This document shows positions 10,125 to 18,685 of a DNA stretch of 64,000 nt, one piece after another. The notes under the pieces were generated by a model. It saw nothing but the letters and a program-made list of their open reading frames with translations. It was not told where the DNA came from and ran no database searches. This DNA comes from Bradyrhizobium icense. GTDB taxonomy: Bacteria > Pseudomonadota > Alphaproteobacteria > Rhizobiales > Xanthobacteraceae. The stretch covers positions 4,216,001 through 4,280,000 of the forward strand of contig NZ_CP016428.1 in NCBI RefSeq assembly GCF_001693385.1, read 5' to 3'. Both the position numbers and the translations under genes were made by a program. Numbering within the stretch: the stretch's first letter is position 1; every line of letters begins with the position of its first letter.

Positions 10125-11951
10125 TCACTTCGTTTCCGGCTTCTGCCACCAGGTTTCCGGCAGGTAGCCCGTCAACGCGGTCGCTGTAGGTTGTTCTACC
10201 CGATTCCACCGCGCAATCCATTGCTCCTGCACGTTGAACACCGGAATTGCGTAGAAGCCCGCCATCAGGACGCGATCGAGCGCCCGCACCGCCGAGACGA
10301 AGGCCGGGCGCTCGCGCGCCTCGAGCAGCGCCGCAATCAGGGCGTCGATGGCGGGCTCCTTGGCCCCCATGTAATTCCGGGTGCCGGGAATGTCGGCGGC
10401 CTGGCTGCCAAAATAGAAGGACTGCTCGTTGCCGGGGGACAGCGACTGGTCCCAGCGGTTCTGCAGCATGTCGAACTCGTAGCCGAGCCGGCGCTGGTCG
10501 AATTGCACGGGATCGACCGCGCGGACGCTGGCCTCGATGCCGGCGCGCTTGAGGTCGCGCTGATAGGCCAGCGCGATCCGCTCCTGGTCGCGCGTGGTCA
10601 CCAGGATTTCGAAGGTGAGTGGCGTCCCGGTCGAACGCTGCCGCAGCACGCTTCCATCGAGATGGTAACCGGCCTCTGACAACAATTTGAGCGCGCTGCG
10701 CAGCGTCGTGCGATCGCGCCCCGATCCGTCGGTGACGGGCAGGCGGTAACTGCCGTCGAGAATATCCGGCCGGATTCGCTCGGCGAACGGTTTCAACAGT
10801 TCGCGCTCACGATCGTCGGCCGGGCGGGCATAGGCGGATAGTTCGGACCCAGCGAAAAAGCCTGCCGCGCGCGCATAAAGTCCGAAAAAGTAATTGCGGT
10901 TGATCCACTCGAAATCGAACAGCAGCGTCAGCGCCTGTCGCACGCGGATGTCTGAAAACACCGGACGCCGCGTGTTGAACACCAGGAACTCCGACGGCTG
11001 CGGCATCCCCGTCTTGATGGTGTCGCGGATCAATTCGCCGCTCCGGGCGGCCGGAAAATCATAGCCGTCGTGCCAGCGCAGCGGTTCGTGCTCGACGCGA
11101 AAGTCATAGAGGCCGCGCTTGAAGGCCTCGAACTGGCCGTTGGAGTCGCGATAGAAGTCGAGCCTGATCTCGTCGAAGTTCCATAGCCCGCGATTCACCG
11201 GCAGGTCGCGGCCCCAATAGTCGGGATTGCGGGTCAGCGTGATGCTGGCCCCCGGCCTGACGGCGGTGACGCGATAGGGGCCGGAACCGACCGGTCCGGT
11301 CATCGTGGTTTCCTCGAAGGTCGCCGGATCGACCGCATGCCGCGGCAAGACCGGCATCAGACCCAGGATCAATGGAAGTTCGCGGTCGTTGGCGCCGCCG
11401 AAATCGAACCGCACGGTGAGCGGACCGGGCGCCTCCGCCTTTGCGACTTTGGAATAGTACTGGCGGTGATTGGGGCGGCCCTTGTCACGCAGCAAGGCCC
11501 ACGAAAACAGGACGTCTTCTGCCGTAACCGCCTTGCCGTCAGCGAAGCGCGCTTTGGGGTCGAGGCGGAAGGTAACGTAACTGCGCGCGTCGTCGGTTTC
11601 GACGGTTTTGGCTAGCAAGCCATAGAGCGTGAAAGCCTCGTCATTGCCGCGCGCCATCAGGCTCTCGACCACAAAGCCCCTGATCTGCTGAACCGCGAGT
11701 CCGCGGACGATCAGGGGATTGAGGCTGTCGAAGGTTCCGAGGGCGCCCCAGACCAGCCGCCCGCCCTTCGGCGCGTCCGGATTGGCGTAGGGCAGATTCG
11801 TGAAACCGGCAGGAAGAGCAGGCGCGCCGTGCATCGCCAGCGCGTGGCTTTCGGCCGCCTTGGCTTCGTGGACCGGCGCGAGCGGCGTCACACCCAGCGC
11901 GAGGGCAATGCCGGCCAGCACACGCAGGCGGATACGCCCGGAGACGGTCAT
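10125..11951 (-). CDS. ABC transporter substrate-binding protein, family 5 (YejA-like)
   Basis: A 608-residue periplasmic oligopeptide-type binding protein. Translation from the ATG at 11951 gives a Sec signal (RIRLRVLAGIALALG, cleavage after AKA near 31), then GFTNLPYANPDAPKGGRLVWG and GTFDSLNPLIVRG, typical of the YejA/microcin C subgroup of family 5. The frame runs open far upstream, but that extension is antisense to the ialB-like gene and has no signal peptide. No permease or ATPase gene is adjacent. It heads the operon with the two degenerate-enzyme genes. The Shine-Dalgarno is weak, so a GTG 36 bp upstream remains possible. Confidence 0.87.
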   Translation of the reverse strand: MTVSGRIRLRVLAGIALALGVTPLAPVHEAKAAESHALAMHGAPALPAGFTNLPYANPDAPKGGRLVWGALGTFDSLNPLIVRGLAVQQIRGFVVESLMARGNDEAFTLYGLLAKTVETDDARSYVTFRLDPKARFADGKAVTAEDVLFSWALLRDKGRPNHRQYYSKVAKAEAPGPLTVRFDFGGANDRELPLILGLMPVLPRHAVDPATFEETTMTGPVGSGPYRVTAVRPGASITLTRNPDYWGRDLPVNRGLWNFDEIRLDFYRDSNGQFEAFKRGLYDFRVEHEPLRWHDGYDFPAARSGELIRDTIKTGMPQPSEFLVFNTRRPVFSDIRVRQALTLLFDFEWINRNYFFGLYARAAGFFAGSELSAYARPADDRERELLKPFAERIRPDILDGSYRLPVTDGSGRDRTTLRSALKLLSEAGYHLDGSVLRQRSTGTPLTFEILVTTRDQERIALAYQRDLKRAGIEASVRAVDPVQFDQRRLGYEFDMLQNRWDQSLSPGNEQSFYFGSQAADIPGTRNYMGAKEPAIDALIAALLEARERPAFVSAVRALDRVLMAGFYAIPVFNVQEQWIARWNRVEQPTATALTGYLPETWWQKPETK

Positions 11952-12212
11952 AGGGAGACGGTGATTTGATTCGAAAATGCGCACGAAGAAAGCTTTACCA
12001 TAGGCTTTGGCCTCGGCCTGCGGGGAACGCCAAAGACGCTTGTTGGCATTGATCTTTTCGTCTGCCGCTGTATTGAAGGCGGGCAGTTGATGACCGCGGG
12101 AACGCCCGTCACGTATCCGCCTCAATTGCCAACGAGACAGCCGCCCCAGCGCGGCTTGGTGTCGGTGCCTGTAGCGGTTTCGGGCGCTCCGGTTCAGAAA
12201 GGGTTTTCCGCA

Positions 12213-13031
12213 ATGAATTTCCGTATCTTGGCCGCGTCGATTCGGCCGCGTGGGCAGGTCTTGGCCCTGTTGGCGGCCTCGGCAATGTCGGCAACGTTGA
12301 TCGCGTCGGGCGCGCAAGCCCAGCAGCCTGCGCCGGCGCCCGGGGCCCCGAAGGCCCCCGCGCCTGCCGCTCCGAAAGCGCCTCCGAAGGCTGCTCCCAA
12401 GGCTCCTGGCGGCGCTCCCGCGGCACAGGCCCCTCCGGCTGGCGCTCCCGCCGGCACCCCTCCGCCACAGGAGCAGCAGGTCCAGCTGATCTACGCGCCC
12501 TGGACCAAGTTCTGCCTCAAGGGTCAGGAAGCCGGCGCCAAGCAGGTTTGCTTCACCGGCAAGGACGGCCGCATCGAGTCGGGTCAACCTGTCATCGCCG
12601 CCGTCATCATCGAGCCGGAAGGCGAGCCCAAGAAGCTCCTGCGCGTGACCTTGCCGCTCGGCATGCAGCTCGTGCACGGAACCCGGATCATCATTGATAA
12701 CAATCCGCCGCAGCAGGGCCCCTATGTCATCTGTTTCCAGAACGGTTGCATGTCGGATTACGAAGCAACGCCCGAGCTGATTGCCAACTTGAAGAAGGGC
12801 CAAAATCTCGTTGTTCAGGCGATCAATTCCAACGGCGCGCCGCTGACGCTGCCGCTGCCGCTCACCGGTGAATTCGCCAAGGCCTATGACGGTCCGCCGA
12901 CCGATCCGAAGCAGTTCGAGGAAAACCAGAAGAAACTGCAGGAAGAGCTGCAGAAGCGTGCTGAAGAGCAGCGCAAGAAGCTGGAGGCAGCCCAGCCGGG
13001 CGGCGCCACGGCAAATCCGGCGGCGAAATAA
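12213..13031 (+). CDS. Invasion-associated locus B (IalB) family secreted protein
   Basis: A 272-residue exported protein. The ATG at 12213 gives a long signal peptide ending at AQA near 37. An Ala/Pro-rich linker (about 40-90) follows, then the IalB domain with paired cysteines (FCLKGQ, QVCFTGKDG, VICFQNGCMSDY), and a charged coiled-coil-like tail rich in Glu, Lys and Gln from about 230. The frame is open 126 bp further upstream, but those codons would put a hydrophilic stretch before the signal. IalB proteins are periplasmic and of uncertain role. A strong terminator follows the stop. Confidence 0.87.
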   Translation: MNFRILAASIRPRGQVLALLAASAMSATLIASGAQAQQPAPAPGAPKAPAPAAPKAPPKAAPKAPGGAPAAQAPPAGAPAGTPPPQEQQVQLIYAPWTKFCLKGQEAGAKQVCFTGKDGRIESGQPVIAAVIIEPEGEPKKLLRVTLPLGMQLVHGTRIIIDNNPPQQGPYVICFQNGCMSDYEATPELIANLKKGQNLVVQAINSNGAPLTLPLPLTGEFAKAYDGPPTDPKQFEENQKKLQEELQKRAEEQRKKLEAAQPGGATANPAAK

Positions 13032-13054
13032 CAGCCGCACCATTCGGCAACAAC

Positions 13055-13082
13055 AAAAGGCGCCCGACCGGGGCGCCTTTTT
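13055..13082 (+). terminator. Rho-independent terminator after the ialB-like gene
   Basis: AAAAGGCGCCC at 13055-13065, a GACCG loop and GGGCGCCTTTT from 13071 give an 8-bp GC stem followed by a T run. The leading A run makes it usable on the minus strand too, where hspQ ends at 13102. Confidence 0.9.
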
Positions 13083-13101
13083 CCTTGCGGGAAGGAGAAA
13101 G

Positions 13102-13434
13102 CTAGTTGAGTGACGGATTGCGCGGGCGGTAGCCGCCGGACTTGTCCTTCACAAAGATCTCGGCCACCTGCGAGTGCCGGATCGGTTCGCCGGAATCGTC
13201 AGGCAAGAGATTCTGCTCGGAGACGTAGGCGACGTATTCGGACTCCGAATTTTCCGCGAGTAGGTGATAGAACGGCTGATCCTTGTCAGGCCGAACCTCC
13301 TCGGGGATCGACAACCACCATTCCTCGGTATTGTTGAATTCCGGATCGATATCGAAAATCACGCCCCGGAATGAAAACACCCGGTGGCGGACGATCTGCC
13401 CGATCTGAAATTTGGCGGTGCGCGCTTTAATCAT
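13102..13434 (-). CDS. hspQ: Heat shock protein HspQ (YccV family)
   Basis: A 110-residue small protein of the hemimethylated-DNA-binding/HspQ fold. The family sequence is evident: AKFQIGQIVRHRVFSFRGVIFDIDPEF, then WWLSIPEEVRPDKDQPFYHLL, then YVAYVSEQNLLPD. In enterobacteria HspQ is a heat-induced adaptor for Lon. It is monocistronic here, convergent with the ialB-like gene across a shared terminator and divergent from the AEC transporter. I saw no clear heat-shock promoter in the 124-bp upstream spacer. Confidence 0.92.
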   Translation of the reverse strand: MIKARTAKFQIGQIVRHRVFSFRGVIFDIDPEFNNTEEWWLSIPEEVRPDKDQPFYHLLAENSESEYVAYVSEQNLLPDDSGEPIRHSQVAEIFVKDKSGGYRPRNPSLN

Positions 13435-13558
13435 GTCCCGTCGAATAGACCATGATTGTGGCCGATGCTAGGGGCAATAGGACGAATTAACCTTTACGCG
13501 TGGTGGCCATATCCGGCGCCATCTCCCCAAAATCACTGACGAAAAGACGTTTTACGAG

Positions 13559-14512
13559 ATGGTCGACATCCTCAACCTCGCGCTTCCCTATTTCGGCCTG
13601 ATCTTCATCGGCTTTGCCTGCGGCAAGGCCAAAGGGCTGCCGGAATCGGGCCTCGCCTGGATGAACTTCTTCCTGCTCTACGTCTCGCTGCCGGCCCTGC
13701 TATTCCGTATCATGTCGGAGACGCCGTTTTCCGAACTGAACAACCCGCCTTTTCTGATCGCAACCACGCTTGCGACCGTGAGTGCCTTCGTGCTTGCCAT
13801 GGTCGCAGGCCGCATCATCGGCGAACTGTCGCTGCGCAAGGCGACGATGGCGGGCCTTGCCGGCGCTTACGGCAATATCGGCTATATGGGCCCCGGGCTG
13901 GCCCTGGCGGTGCTCGGAGCCAAGGCGGCGGCGCCGACCGCGCTGATCTTCTGCTGCGACAGCATCTTCCTGTTCACGATCGTGCCGCTGCTGATGGCAT
14001 TGAGCGATCGCAAGCACCCGTCGTTCCTGCACGCCATTGGCATCGCCGCGCGGCAGATCGTGCTCAATCCACTGATCATGTCCGCAGCCGCGGGGGCGCT
14101 TGTCGCGGCGTTGCACATTCAAGTGCCGGTCGCCGTCGACAGGACCTTGCTATTTCTCCAGAACGCGGCGGCACCGACGGCGCTGTTCGTGCTGGGCGTT
14201 ACCGTGGCGCTGCGCCCGTTCGACCGGGTGCCCTGGGAAGTGCCCGGCGTGATCGCGATCAAGCTCGTGATCCATCCGCTTATCGTGTTCGGGCTGATGC
14301 TGCTGTTCGGCCCGTTCGCGCAGCCCTGGGCCGCGACCGCCGTCCTGATGGCCGCGCTGCCGCCGGCGCTGAACGTGTTCGTGATCGCCCGGCAGAACAG
14401 CACCTGGATCGAGCCGGCGTCCGTCGCCGTCCTGATCGGAACCTTCGCCTCCGTGGTCACGCTGACCAGCGTGATGTGGTTCATCCAGAGCGGACGGCTG
14501 GTGTTTCCGTAA
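13559..14512 (+). CDS. AEC family transporter (auxin efflux carrier type)
   Basis: A 317-residue inner-membrane protein with about ten hydrophobic segments in two five-helix halves. The family features are the early LPYFGLIFIGFACGKAKGLPE, GNIGYMGPGLALAVLG near 100 and LMAALPPALNVFVIARQ near 275. Bacterial members export or import malonate, malate and similar carboxylates; the substrate cannot be read here. It stands alone and is followed by the dispersed repeats at 14568-14666. Confidence 0.9.
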   Translation: MVDILNLALPYFGLIFIGFACGKAKGLPESGLAWMNFFLLYVSLPALLFRIMSETPFSELNNPPFLIATTLATVSAFVLAMVAGRIIGELSLRKATMAGLAGAYGNIGYMGPGLALAVLGAKAAAPTALIFCCDSIFLFTIVPLLMALSDRKHPSFLHAIGIAARQIVLNPLIMSAAAGALVAALHIQVPVAVDRTLLFLQNAAAPTALFVLGVTVALRPFDRVPWEVPGVIAIKLVIHPLIVFGLMLLFGPFAQPWAATAVLMAALPPALNVFVIARQNSTWIEPASVAVLIGTFASVVTLTSVMWFIQSGRLVFP

Positions 14513-14567
14513 GTGGGCGCGGAAATACAAAATCGCGAAAACAACCCCATGCAAAGTAGAGTTGGGC

Positions 14568-14608
14568 TAAAGCGCGATGAGATTTGGATGAATCGTCATC
14601 GCGCTTTA
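14568..14608. repeat. Dispersed inverted repeat, 13-bp arms
   Basis: TAAAGCGCGATGA at 14568-14580 and TCATCGCGCTTTA at 14596-14608 are perfect complements around a 15-bp centre. It lies directly before the element at 14619, between convergent genes. The arrangement resembles a repeat common in Bradyrhizobium intergenic DNA; that family assignment is from memory. Confidence 0.75.
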
Positions 14609-14618
14609 GATCTTTGTT

Positions 14619-14666
14619 TGAGCATGATCTTTTCGGAAAACCGCTTCACACTTTTCCGGATCATGC
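14619..14666. repeat. Dispersed repeat, copy A (GCATGATC...GATCATGC)
   Basis: The element begins TGAGCATGATC, contains TTCGGAAAACC and CACTTTTCCGG and ends ATCATGC, so its ends are complementary. A near-identical copy is at 30123-30173. It is noncoding and lies between two converging genes. Confidence 0.85.
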
Positions 14667-14699
14667 CCTAGGCCGCAGCCCTCACGCTGGTGTCCGGAG

Positions 14700-15890
14700 C
14701 TAGCTGACGCGCTTCCAGGTCGGCGCCAGCCCCTCGCGCATCGCAAGCCGCCGCAGCGGGCCGAACGAGCCGAGCAGGTGCATGCCTGCAGCACGCAGCG
14801 ATTGCATGGGCAGGAAATCGCTGAGTAAAGAGCGGTTGGCGACATCGATCGCGATCAACCGGCTCGCGACGTCGGCGCGGCGGGCGGACTGATAGCGCGC
14901 CAGCACGGCCGGCGACCCCGGATCCTCGCCGAGCGAGATCGCACTGCCTGCGATGTCGGCGATATCGGCCGCATCGCGCAATCCCATGTTGAGGCCCTGG
15001 GCGCCGATCGGCGGCACGACGTGGGCGGATTCACCGACCAGCGCGACGCGATGGCTGGCGAATTGCTCGGGACGCTCGATCGTCAGCGGAAACAGATTGC
15101 GCCCGGCTTCGACCTGGACACGGCCGAGAATGGAATGGGACTGCCTTTCCGCGCCTTCCGACAATTCCTCATCGCTGAGCGACATCAGCCGCTCGGCTTC
15201 TTTGGTCGCCGAAACCCAGACCACGCTGCAGCGGTTGCCGGGCAGGGGCACGAATACGCATGGTCCTTGCGCGGTGTGAAACTCGGTGGAGATTGCGTTA
15301 TGCGGCCGAGAATGGGAGATGTTGAAGGTCAGCGCCGACTGATGAAGGTCGCGGCGGCTGGTCCTGATGCCGGCCGCCTCGCGGGACGGTGATTGCCGCC
15401 CGTCTGCGCCGATCACGAGCCGCGCGGAAAGTTGCTCACCCTTGCCGGTACGAATGGCGACTATCGCATCCTGCGGGTCGATCGTGGCGGCCTCGTCGGC
15501 ATATCGAGTCAAATTGGAAAGTTCGGCGGCGCGCTCTTCGAGGGCAACCATTAACGATCGGTTGTCGATGTTGTAGCCGAACTGTTCGAGACCGATCTCC
15601 TCCGAGGAAAACCGCACCTCGGGAGCGCGGATCAGCCGGCCGGTGTCGTCGACGAGGCGCATGGTCCGCAACGCGGCGGCCTTGTCGCGGCAGCGCGGCC
15701 AGACCTCGATACGTTCGAGCAGCTCGGTGGAAGCCCCCAACAGCGCGGTGGTGCGGTTGTCGCCGTAAGGGACGCGCCGCGCGAGCAGGGCGGTTTTCGC
15801 GCCGGTGGCAGCCAGCGCGATCGCTGCGGTCAACCCCGCCGGCCCGCCGCCGATCACGGCGGCGTCATAAACTTGAGATGCATCATTCAT
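14700..15890 (-). CDS. UbiH/UbiF/COQ6 family FAD-dependent hydroxylase
   Basis: A 396-residue flavoprotein monooxygenase of the ubiquinone-biosynthesis type. An N-terminal dinucleotide-binding loop (AAVIGGGPAGLTAAIAL) begins at about residue 10, and the second FAD motif is VALVGESAHVVPPIGAQGLNMGLRDA near 285. That second motif is diagnostic of the UbiH/COQ6 branch, which hydroxylates the quinone ring. Which ring position is modified cannot be told from sequence alone. It is divergent from the pcs-terC pair. Confidence 0.88.
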   Translation of the reverse strand: MNDASQVYDAAVIGGGPAGLTAAIALAATGAKTALLARRVPYGDNRTTALLGASTELLERIEVWPRCRDKAAALRTMRLVDDTGRLIRAPEVRFSSEEIGLEQFGYNIDNRSLMVALEERAAELSNLTRYADEAATIDPQDAIVAIRTGKGEQLSARLVIGADGRQSPSREAAGIRTSRRDLHQSALTFNISHSRPHNAISTEFHTAQGPCVFVPLPGNRCSVVWVSATKEAERLMSLSDEELSEGAERQSHSILGRVQVEAGRNLFPLTIERPEQFASHRVALVGESAHVVPPIGAQGLNMGLRDAADIADIAGSAISLGEDPGSPAVLARYQSARRADVASRLIAIDVANRSLLSDFLPMQSLRAAGMHLLGSFGPLRRLAMREGLAPTWKRVS

Positions 15891-16025
15891 ATCGAGACAA
15901 TTGACGCTCGGGCGGGCATTTTCAAGCCATCAACCGGCCGAAATGTTTCCGCCCAATCGCGCGGCGGAACGCCGCAAAGCGCCGATATGCAAATCGAGGC
16001 GATTCCTGATAGCACTGCCGGAGCA

Positions 16026-16760
16026 ATGGACCAGACCACAGAGCCAGATTCCGCTCCCACGACCAGCCGAATGCGGATCGCAGCATTCGCCGTCCACGTC
16101 TTCACGGCGTTGGGCGCGGGCATCGCGCTGCTGGCGATGCTAGAGGCCGTTCGCGAACATTGGGCCAATATGTTCGGCTGGCTTGGCGTTGCCCTGATCA
16201 TCGATGCCATCGACGGGCCGCTGGCACGAAAGCTGGATGTGGTGCGGCTGCAGCCGAACTGGTCGGGCGACGTGCTCGATCTCGTCGTCGATTTCGTGAC
16301 CTATGTCTTCGTGCCTGCCTATGCGATCACCGCGAGCGGGTTGCTGTTGCCTGTGGCGGCGCCGCTGCTCGGCATCGGCATTATGGTTTCCGGTGCGCTC
16401 TATTTCGCCGACCGGCGCATGAAGGCGTCCGACAATCACTTCCGCGGCTTTCCAGCGCTGTGGAACGCGGCGGCGTTTTATTTGTTCTTGCTGCACCTGC
16501 CGCCGGTCCTGTCGACTCTCGGAATAGCAACCCTGATCGCGCTCACATTCGCCCCGTTTCATGTGCTGCATCCGATCCGGGTGGTGCGGCTACGCTGGCT
16601 GACCCTGTGGCTGATGGCCATTGGAGCCGTGCTGGCGATCTATACGCTTATCTGCGATTTCAACGTGGGGGCTCCCATCGTCGCCGCGCTTTGCGCCATT
16701 GCGGCTTACGTAATAGGAAGTGACGCCGTGATCCGGCAAATCAAGTCGTTCAGGGCATGA
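16026..16760 (+). CDS. pcs: Phosphatidylcholine synthase
   Basis: A 244-residue integral membrane CDP-alcohol phosphatidyltransferase that joins choline to CDP-diacylglycerol, releasing CMP. The active-site signature appears as DGPLARKLD then PNWSGDVLDLVVDF, with the longer spacing and PNWSGD block typical of Pcs rather than of PssA or PgsA. About seven to eight hydrophobic helices follow. The frame is open from 15873, but the ATG at 16026 gives the family length; ATGs at 15987 and 16071 are alternatives. The stop overlaps the terC start (ATGA). Confidence 0.92.
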   Translation: MDQTTEPDSAPTTSRMRIAAFAVHVFTALGAGIALLAMLEAVREHWANMFGWLGVALIIDAIDGPLARKLDVVRLQPNWSGDVLDLVVDFVTYVFVPAYAITASGLLLPVAAPLLGIGIMVSGALYFADRRMKASDNHFRGFPALWNAAAFYLFLLHLPPVLSTLGIATLIALTFAPFHVLHPIRVVRLRWLTLWLMAIGAVLAIYTLICDFNVGAPIVAALCAIAAYVIGSDAVIRQIKSFRA

Positions 16761-17494
16761 TGGAATTATTGACGAGCCCGGAAGCCTGGGCGGCGCTGTT
16801 GACATTGACGGCGCTGGAAATCGTGCTCGGCATCGACAACGTCATTTTCATCTCCGTGATCGTCTCGCGCATCCCACCGGTGCAGGCCAAACGCGCCCGT
16901 CAGATCGGCTTGCTGCTGGCGCTGGTGTTCCGCATCGTGCTGCTCACCTTGCTGGTGTGGCTGATCGGCCTGACTGAGCCCGTCATCACGGTAAAGAATG
17001 TCGAACTGTCCTGGCGGGACATCATCCTGATTGCCGGCGGAGCCTTCCTGATTGCGAAGGCGACGCATGAAATTCATGGCGAGGTCGAGGCGAGCGATGG
17101 CGAGCCCAATGCCGAACCCAGGGCCAGCGCATTTTTCTGGGTGATCCTGCAGATCATCGTCATCGACATCGTGTTCTCGCTGGACTCGATCATCACCGCG
17201 ATCGGCATGGCGCAGGATCTGGAGATCATGGTTACAGCCGTCGTGATCGCATGCGTCGTCATGTACGTCTCGTCGGGGCCGGTGGCCCGGTTCGTTGCCA
17301 ATCACCCCACCACCAAGATGCTGGCACTGGCATTCCTGGTGCTGATCGGCGTGGCGCTGGTGGCGGACGGATTCAAATTCCACATTCCGCGCGGCTATAT
17401 CTACTTTGCGATGTTGTTCTCGGCCGCCGTCGAACTGTTCAACGTGCTCGCCAGGCGCAATCGCAGGAAGGCCGCCAGACCACCGGTCAGTTGA
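16757..17494 (+). CDS. TerC family membrane protein
   Basis: A 245-residue inner-membrane protein of the TerC family, linked to tellurite resistance and metal (notably manganese) export. About seven to eight hydrophobic segments are seen, with conserved acidic pairs in the membrane: LEIVLGIDNVIFISV near 22-36 and VIDIVFSLDSIITAIGMA near 135. Its start overlaps the pcs stop by four bases, so both are made from one message. The link to phosphatidylcholine synthesis is unexplained. Confidence 0.92.
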   Translation: MMELLTSPEAWAALLTLTALEIVLGIDNVIFISVIVSRIPPVQAKRARQIGLLLALVFRIVLLTLLVWLIGLTEPVITVKNVELSWRDIILIAGGAFLIAKATHEIHGEVEASDGEPNAEPRASAFFWVILQIIVIDIVFSLDSIITAIGMAQDLEIMVTAVVIACVVMYVSSGPVARFVANHPTTKMLALAFLVLIGVALVADGFKFHIPRGYIYFAMLFSAAVELFNVLARRNRRKAARPPVS

Positions 17495-17506
17495 CAAGCC
17501 GGCGGC

Positions 17507-17546
17507 GATGGCTTTCGTTGCGCTCTGATGGCTTTCGTTGCGCGCT
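17507..17546. repeat. Tandem 20-bp direct repeat before the quinone reductase gene
   Basis: GATGGCTTTCGTTGCGC occurs at 17507-17523 and again at 17527-17543, giving two 20-bp units with one mismatch. It lies 41-80 bp upstream of the qor-like start codon. A role as operator or promoter repeat is possible but unproven. Confidence 0.85.
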
Positions 17547-17586
17547 CAAGTTGGGCGCTTGAGCAAACACCGAGGGAGAGACTGTC

Positions 17587-18561
17587 ATGACCAAGGCCGT
17601 GCGCGTGCACAAGGTGGGGGGACCGGAAGCCCTGGTGTATGAGGACGTCGAGGTCCCGGCACCGGGCCCGGGCGAGGTTCGCATCCGTCAGCATGCCGTC
17701 GGGCTGAACTTCATCGACGTCTATTTCCGCACCGGCCTCTACAAGGCACCGGGGCTGCCGTTCATTGCCGGCAATGAGGCCGCCGGCGAGGTTGTGGCCG
17801 TAGGCCCAGGCGTTACCAATTTTCATCCCGGCGATCGCGTCGCCTATTATTACACGCTCGGCGGCTACGCCGGCGAGCGGGTGATCCCGGCCGACAAGCT
17901 GGTCAAGCTGCCCGACCACATCACCTATGAGCAGGGCGCCGTCCTGATGCTCAAGGGCCTGACGGTCTGGTACCTCCTGCACAAGACCTTCAAGGTCGAA
18001 CCTGGCCATCGCGTGCTGATCCATGCCGCCGCAGGCGGCATCGGTCTCTTGGCCTGCCAATGGGCCAAGGCGCTCGGGGCGCACGTGATCGGCACCGTCG
18101 GCTCCAAGGCCAAGGCCGACCTCGCGCTCGCCAACGGCTGCGATCACGTCATCCTCTATAACGAAGAGGACTTCGTGGCTCGCGTCAAACAGATCAGCCG
18201 TAACGAGCTCTGCGACGTCGTCTATGACGGCGTCGGCAAGACCACCTTCCCGGGCTCGCTGTCGTGCTTGCGGCCACGCGGCCTGTTCGTGAGCTTCGGC
18301 AATGCCTCCGGTCCGGTGCCGCCGTTCCCGCTCGCCGAACTCAACAATCACGGCTCGCTGTTTGCGACCCGGCCGAAGCTCAATGACTATGTCAGCACCC
18401 GCAAGGACCTGCTCGAAGGCGCCGACACGCTGTTTGCCGCCGTCATCAACGGCAAGCTCCACGTGCCGATCAATCATGCCTACGCGCTGAAGGACGCGGC
18501 GAAGGCGCATACCGAGTTGGAGAGCCGGGCGACGACGGGAGCGGCGATCTTAAGGCCGTAG
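17587..18561 (+). CDS. NADPH:quinone oxidoreductase (zeta-crystallin type)
   Basis: A 324-residue zinc-free medium-chain dehydrogenase/reductase. The N-terminal half shows GLNFIDVYFRTGLYKAPGLPFIAGNEAAGEV, typical of QorA, and the NADPH loop AGGIG lies at 149-153 within HAAAGGIGLLACQWAKALGA. The catalytic-zinc cysteine/histidine set of alcohol dehydrogenases is absent, as expected. It probably reduces quinones by one electron in the cytosol. A start preceded by GAGGGAGAGACTGTC gives a good ribosome site. Confidence 0.93.
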   Translation: MTKAVRVHKVGGPEALVYEDVEVPAPGPGEVRIRQHAVGLNFIDVYFRTGLYKAPGLPFIAGNEAAGEVVAVGPGVTNFHPGDRVAYYYTLGGYAGERVIPADKLVKLPDHITYEQGAVLMLKGLTVWYLLHKTFKVEPGHRVLIHAAAGGIGLLACQWAKALGAHVIGTVGSKAKADLALANGCDHVILYNEEDFVARVKQISRNELCDVVYDGVGKTTFPGSLSCLRPRGLFVSFGNASGPVPPFPLAELNNHGSLFATRPKLNDYVSTRKDLLEGADTLFAAVINGKLHVPINHAYALKDAAKAHTELESRATTGAAILRP

Positions 18562-18575
18562 ATCCCTCCGCCGTC

Positions 18576-18642
18576 ATTCCGGGATGGTGCGTAAGCACCA
18601 GACCCGGAATCTCGAGATTCTCCGATGCGCAATTGCGCATCG
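18576..18642. repeat. Intergenic palindromic repeat cluster
   Basis: ATTCCGGG at 18576-18583 pairs with CCCGGAAT at 18603-18610, with an inner TGGTGC/GCACCA hairpin. It is followed by a perfect 20-bp palindrome, CGATGCGCAATTGCGCATCG, at 18623-18642. It sits between the convergent qor-like and argD genes and may terminate both. The first part resembles the element at 3107. Confidence 0.75.
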
Positions 18643-18685
18643 TAGTTCGATGCTGCGCATCGCCTCGGTATGACGATCGAAAGAT

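Noticed and set aside
11952..13043. Open minus-strand frame extending the family 5 binding protein to 972 codons
   Set aside because: The added part is antisense to the IalB-like gene, low-complexity and lacks a signal peptide; the ATG at 11951 gives a normal exported protein.
13435..13558. Heat-shock (RpoH) promoter for hspQ
   Set aside because: A CCTATTG resembles a -10 element, but no matching -35 element lies at the right distance.
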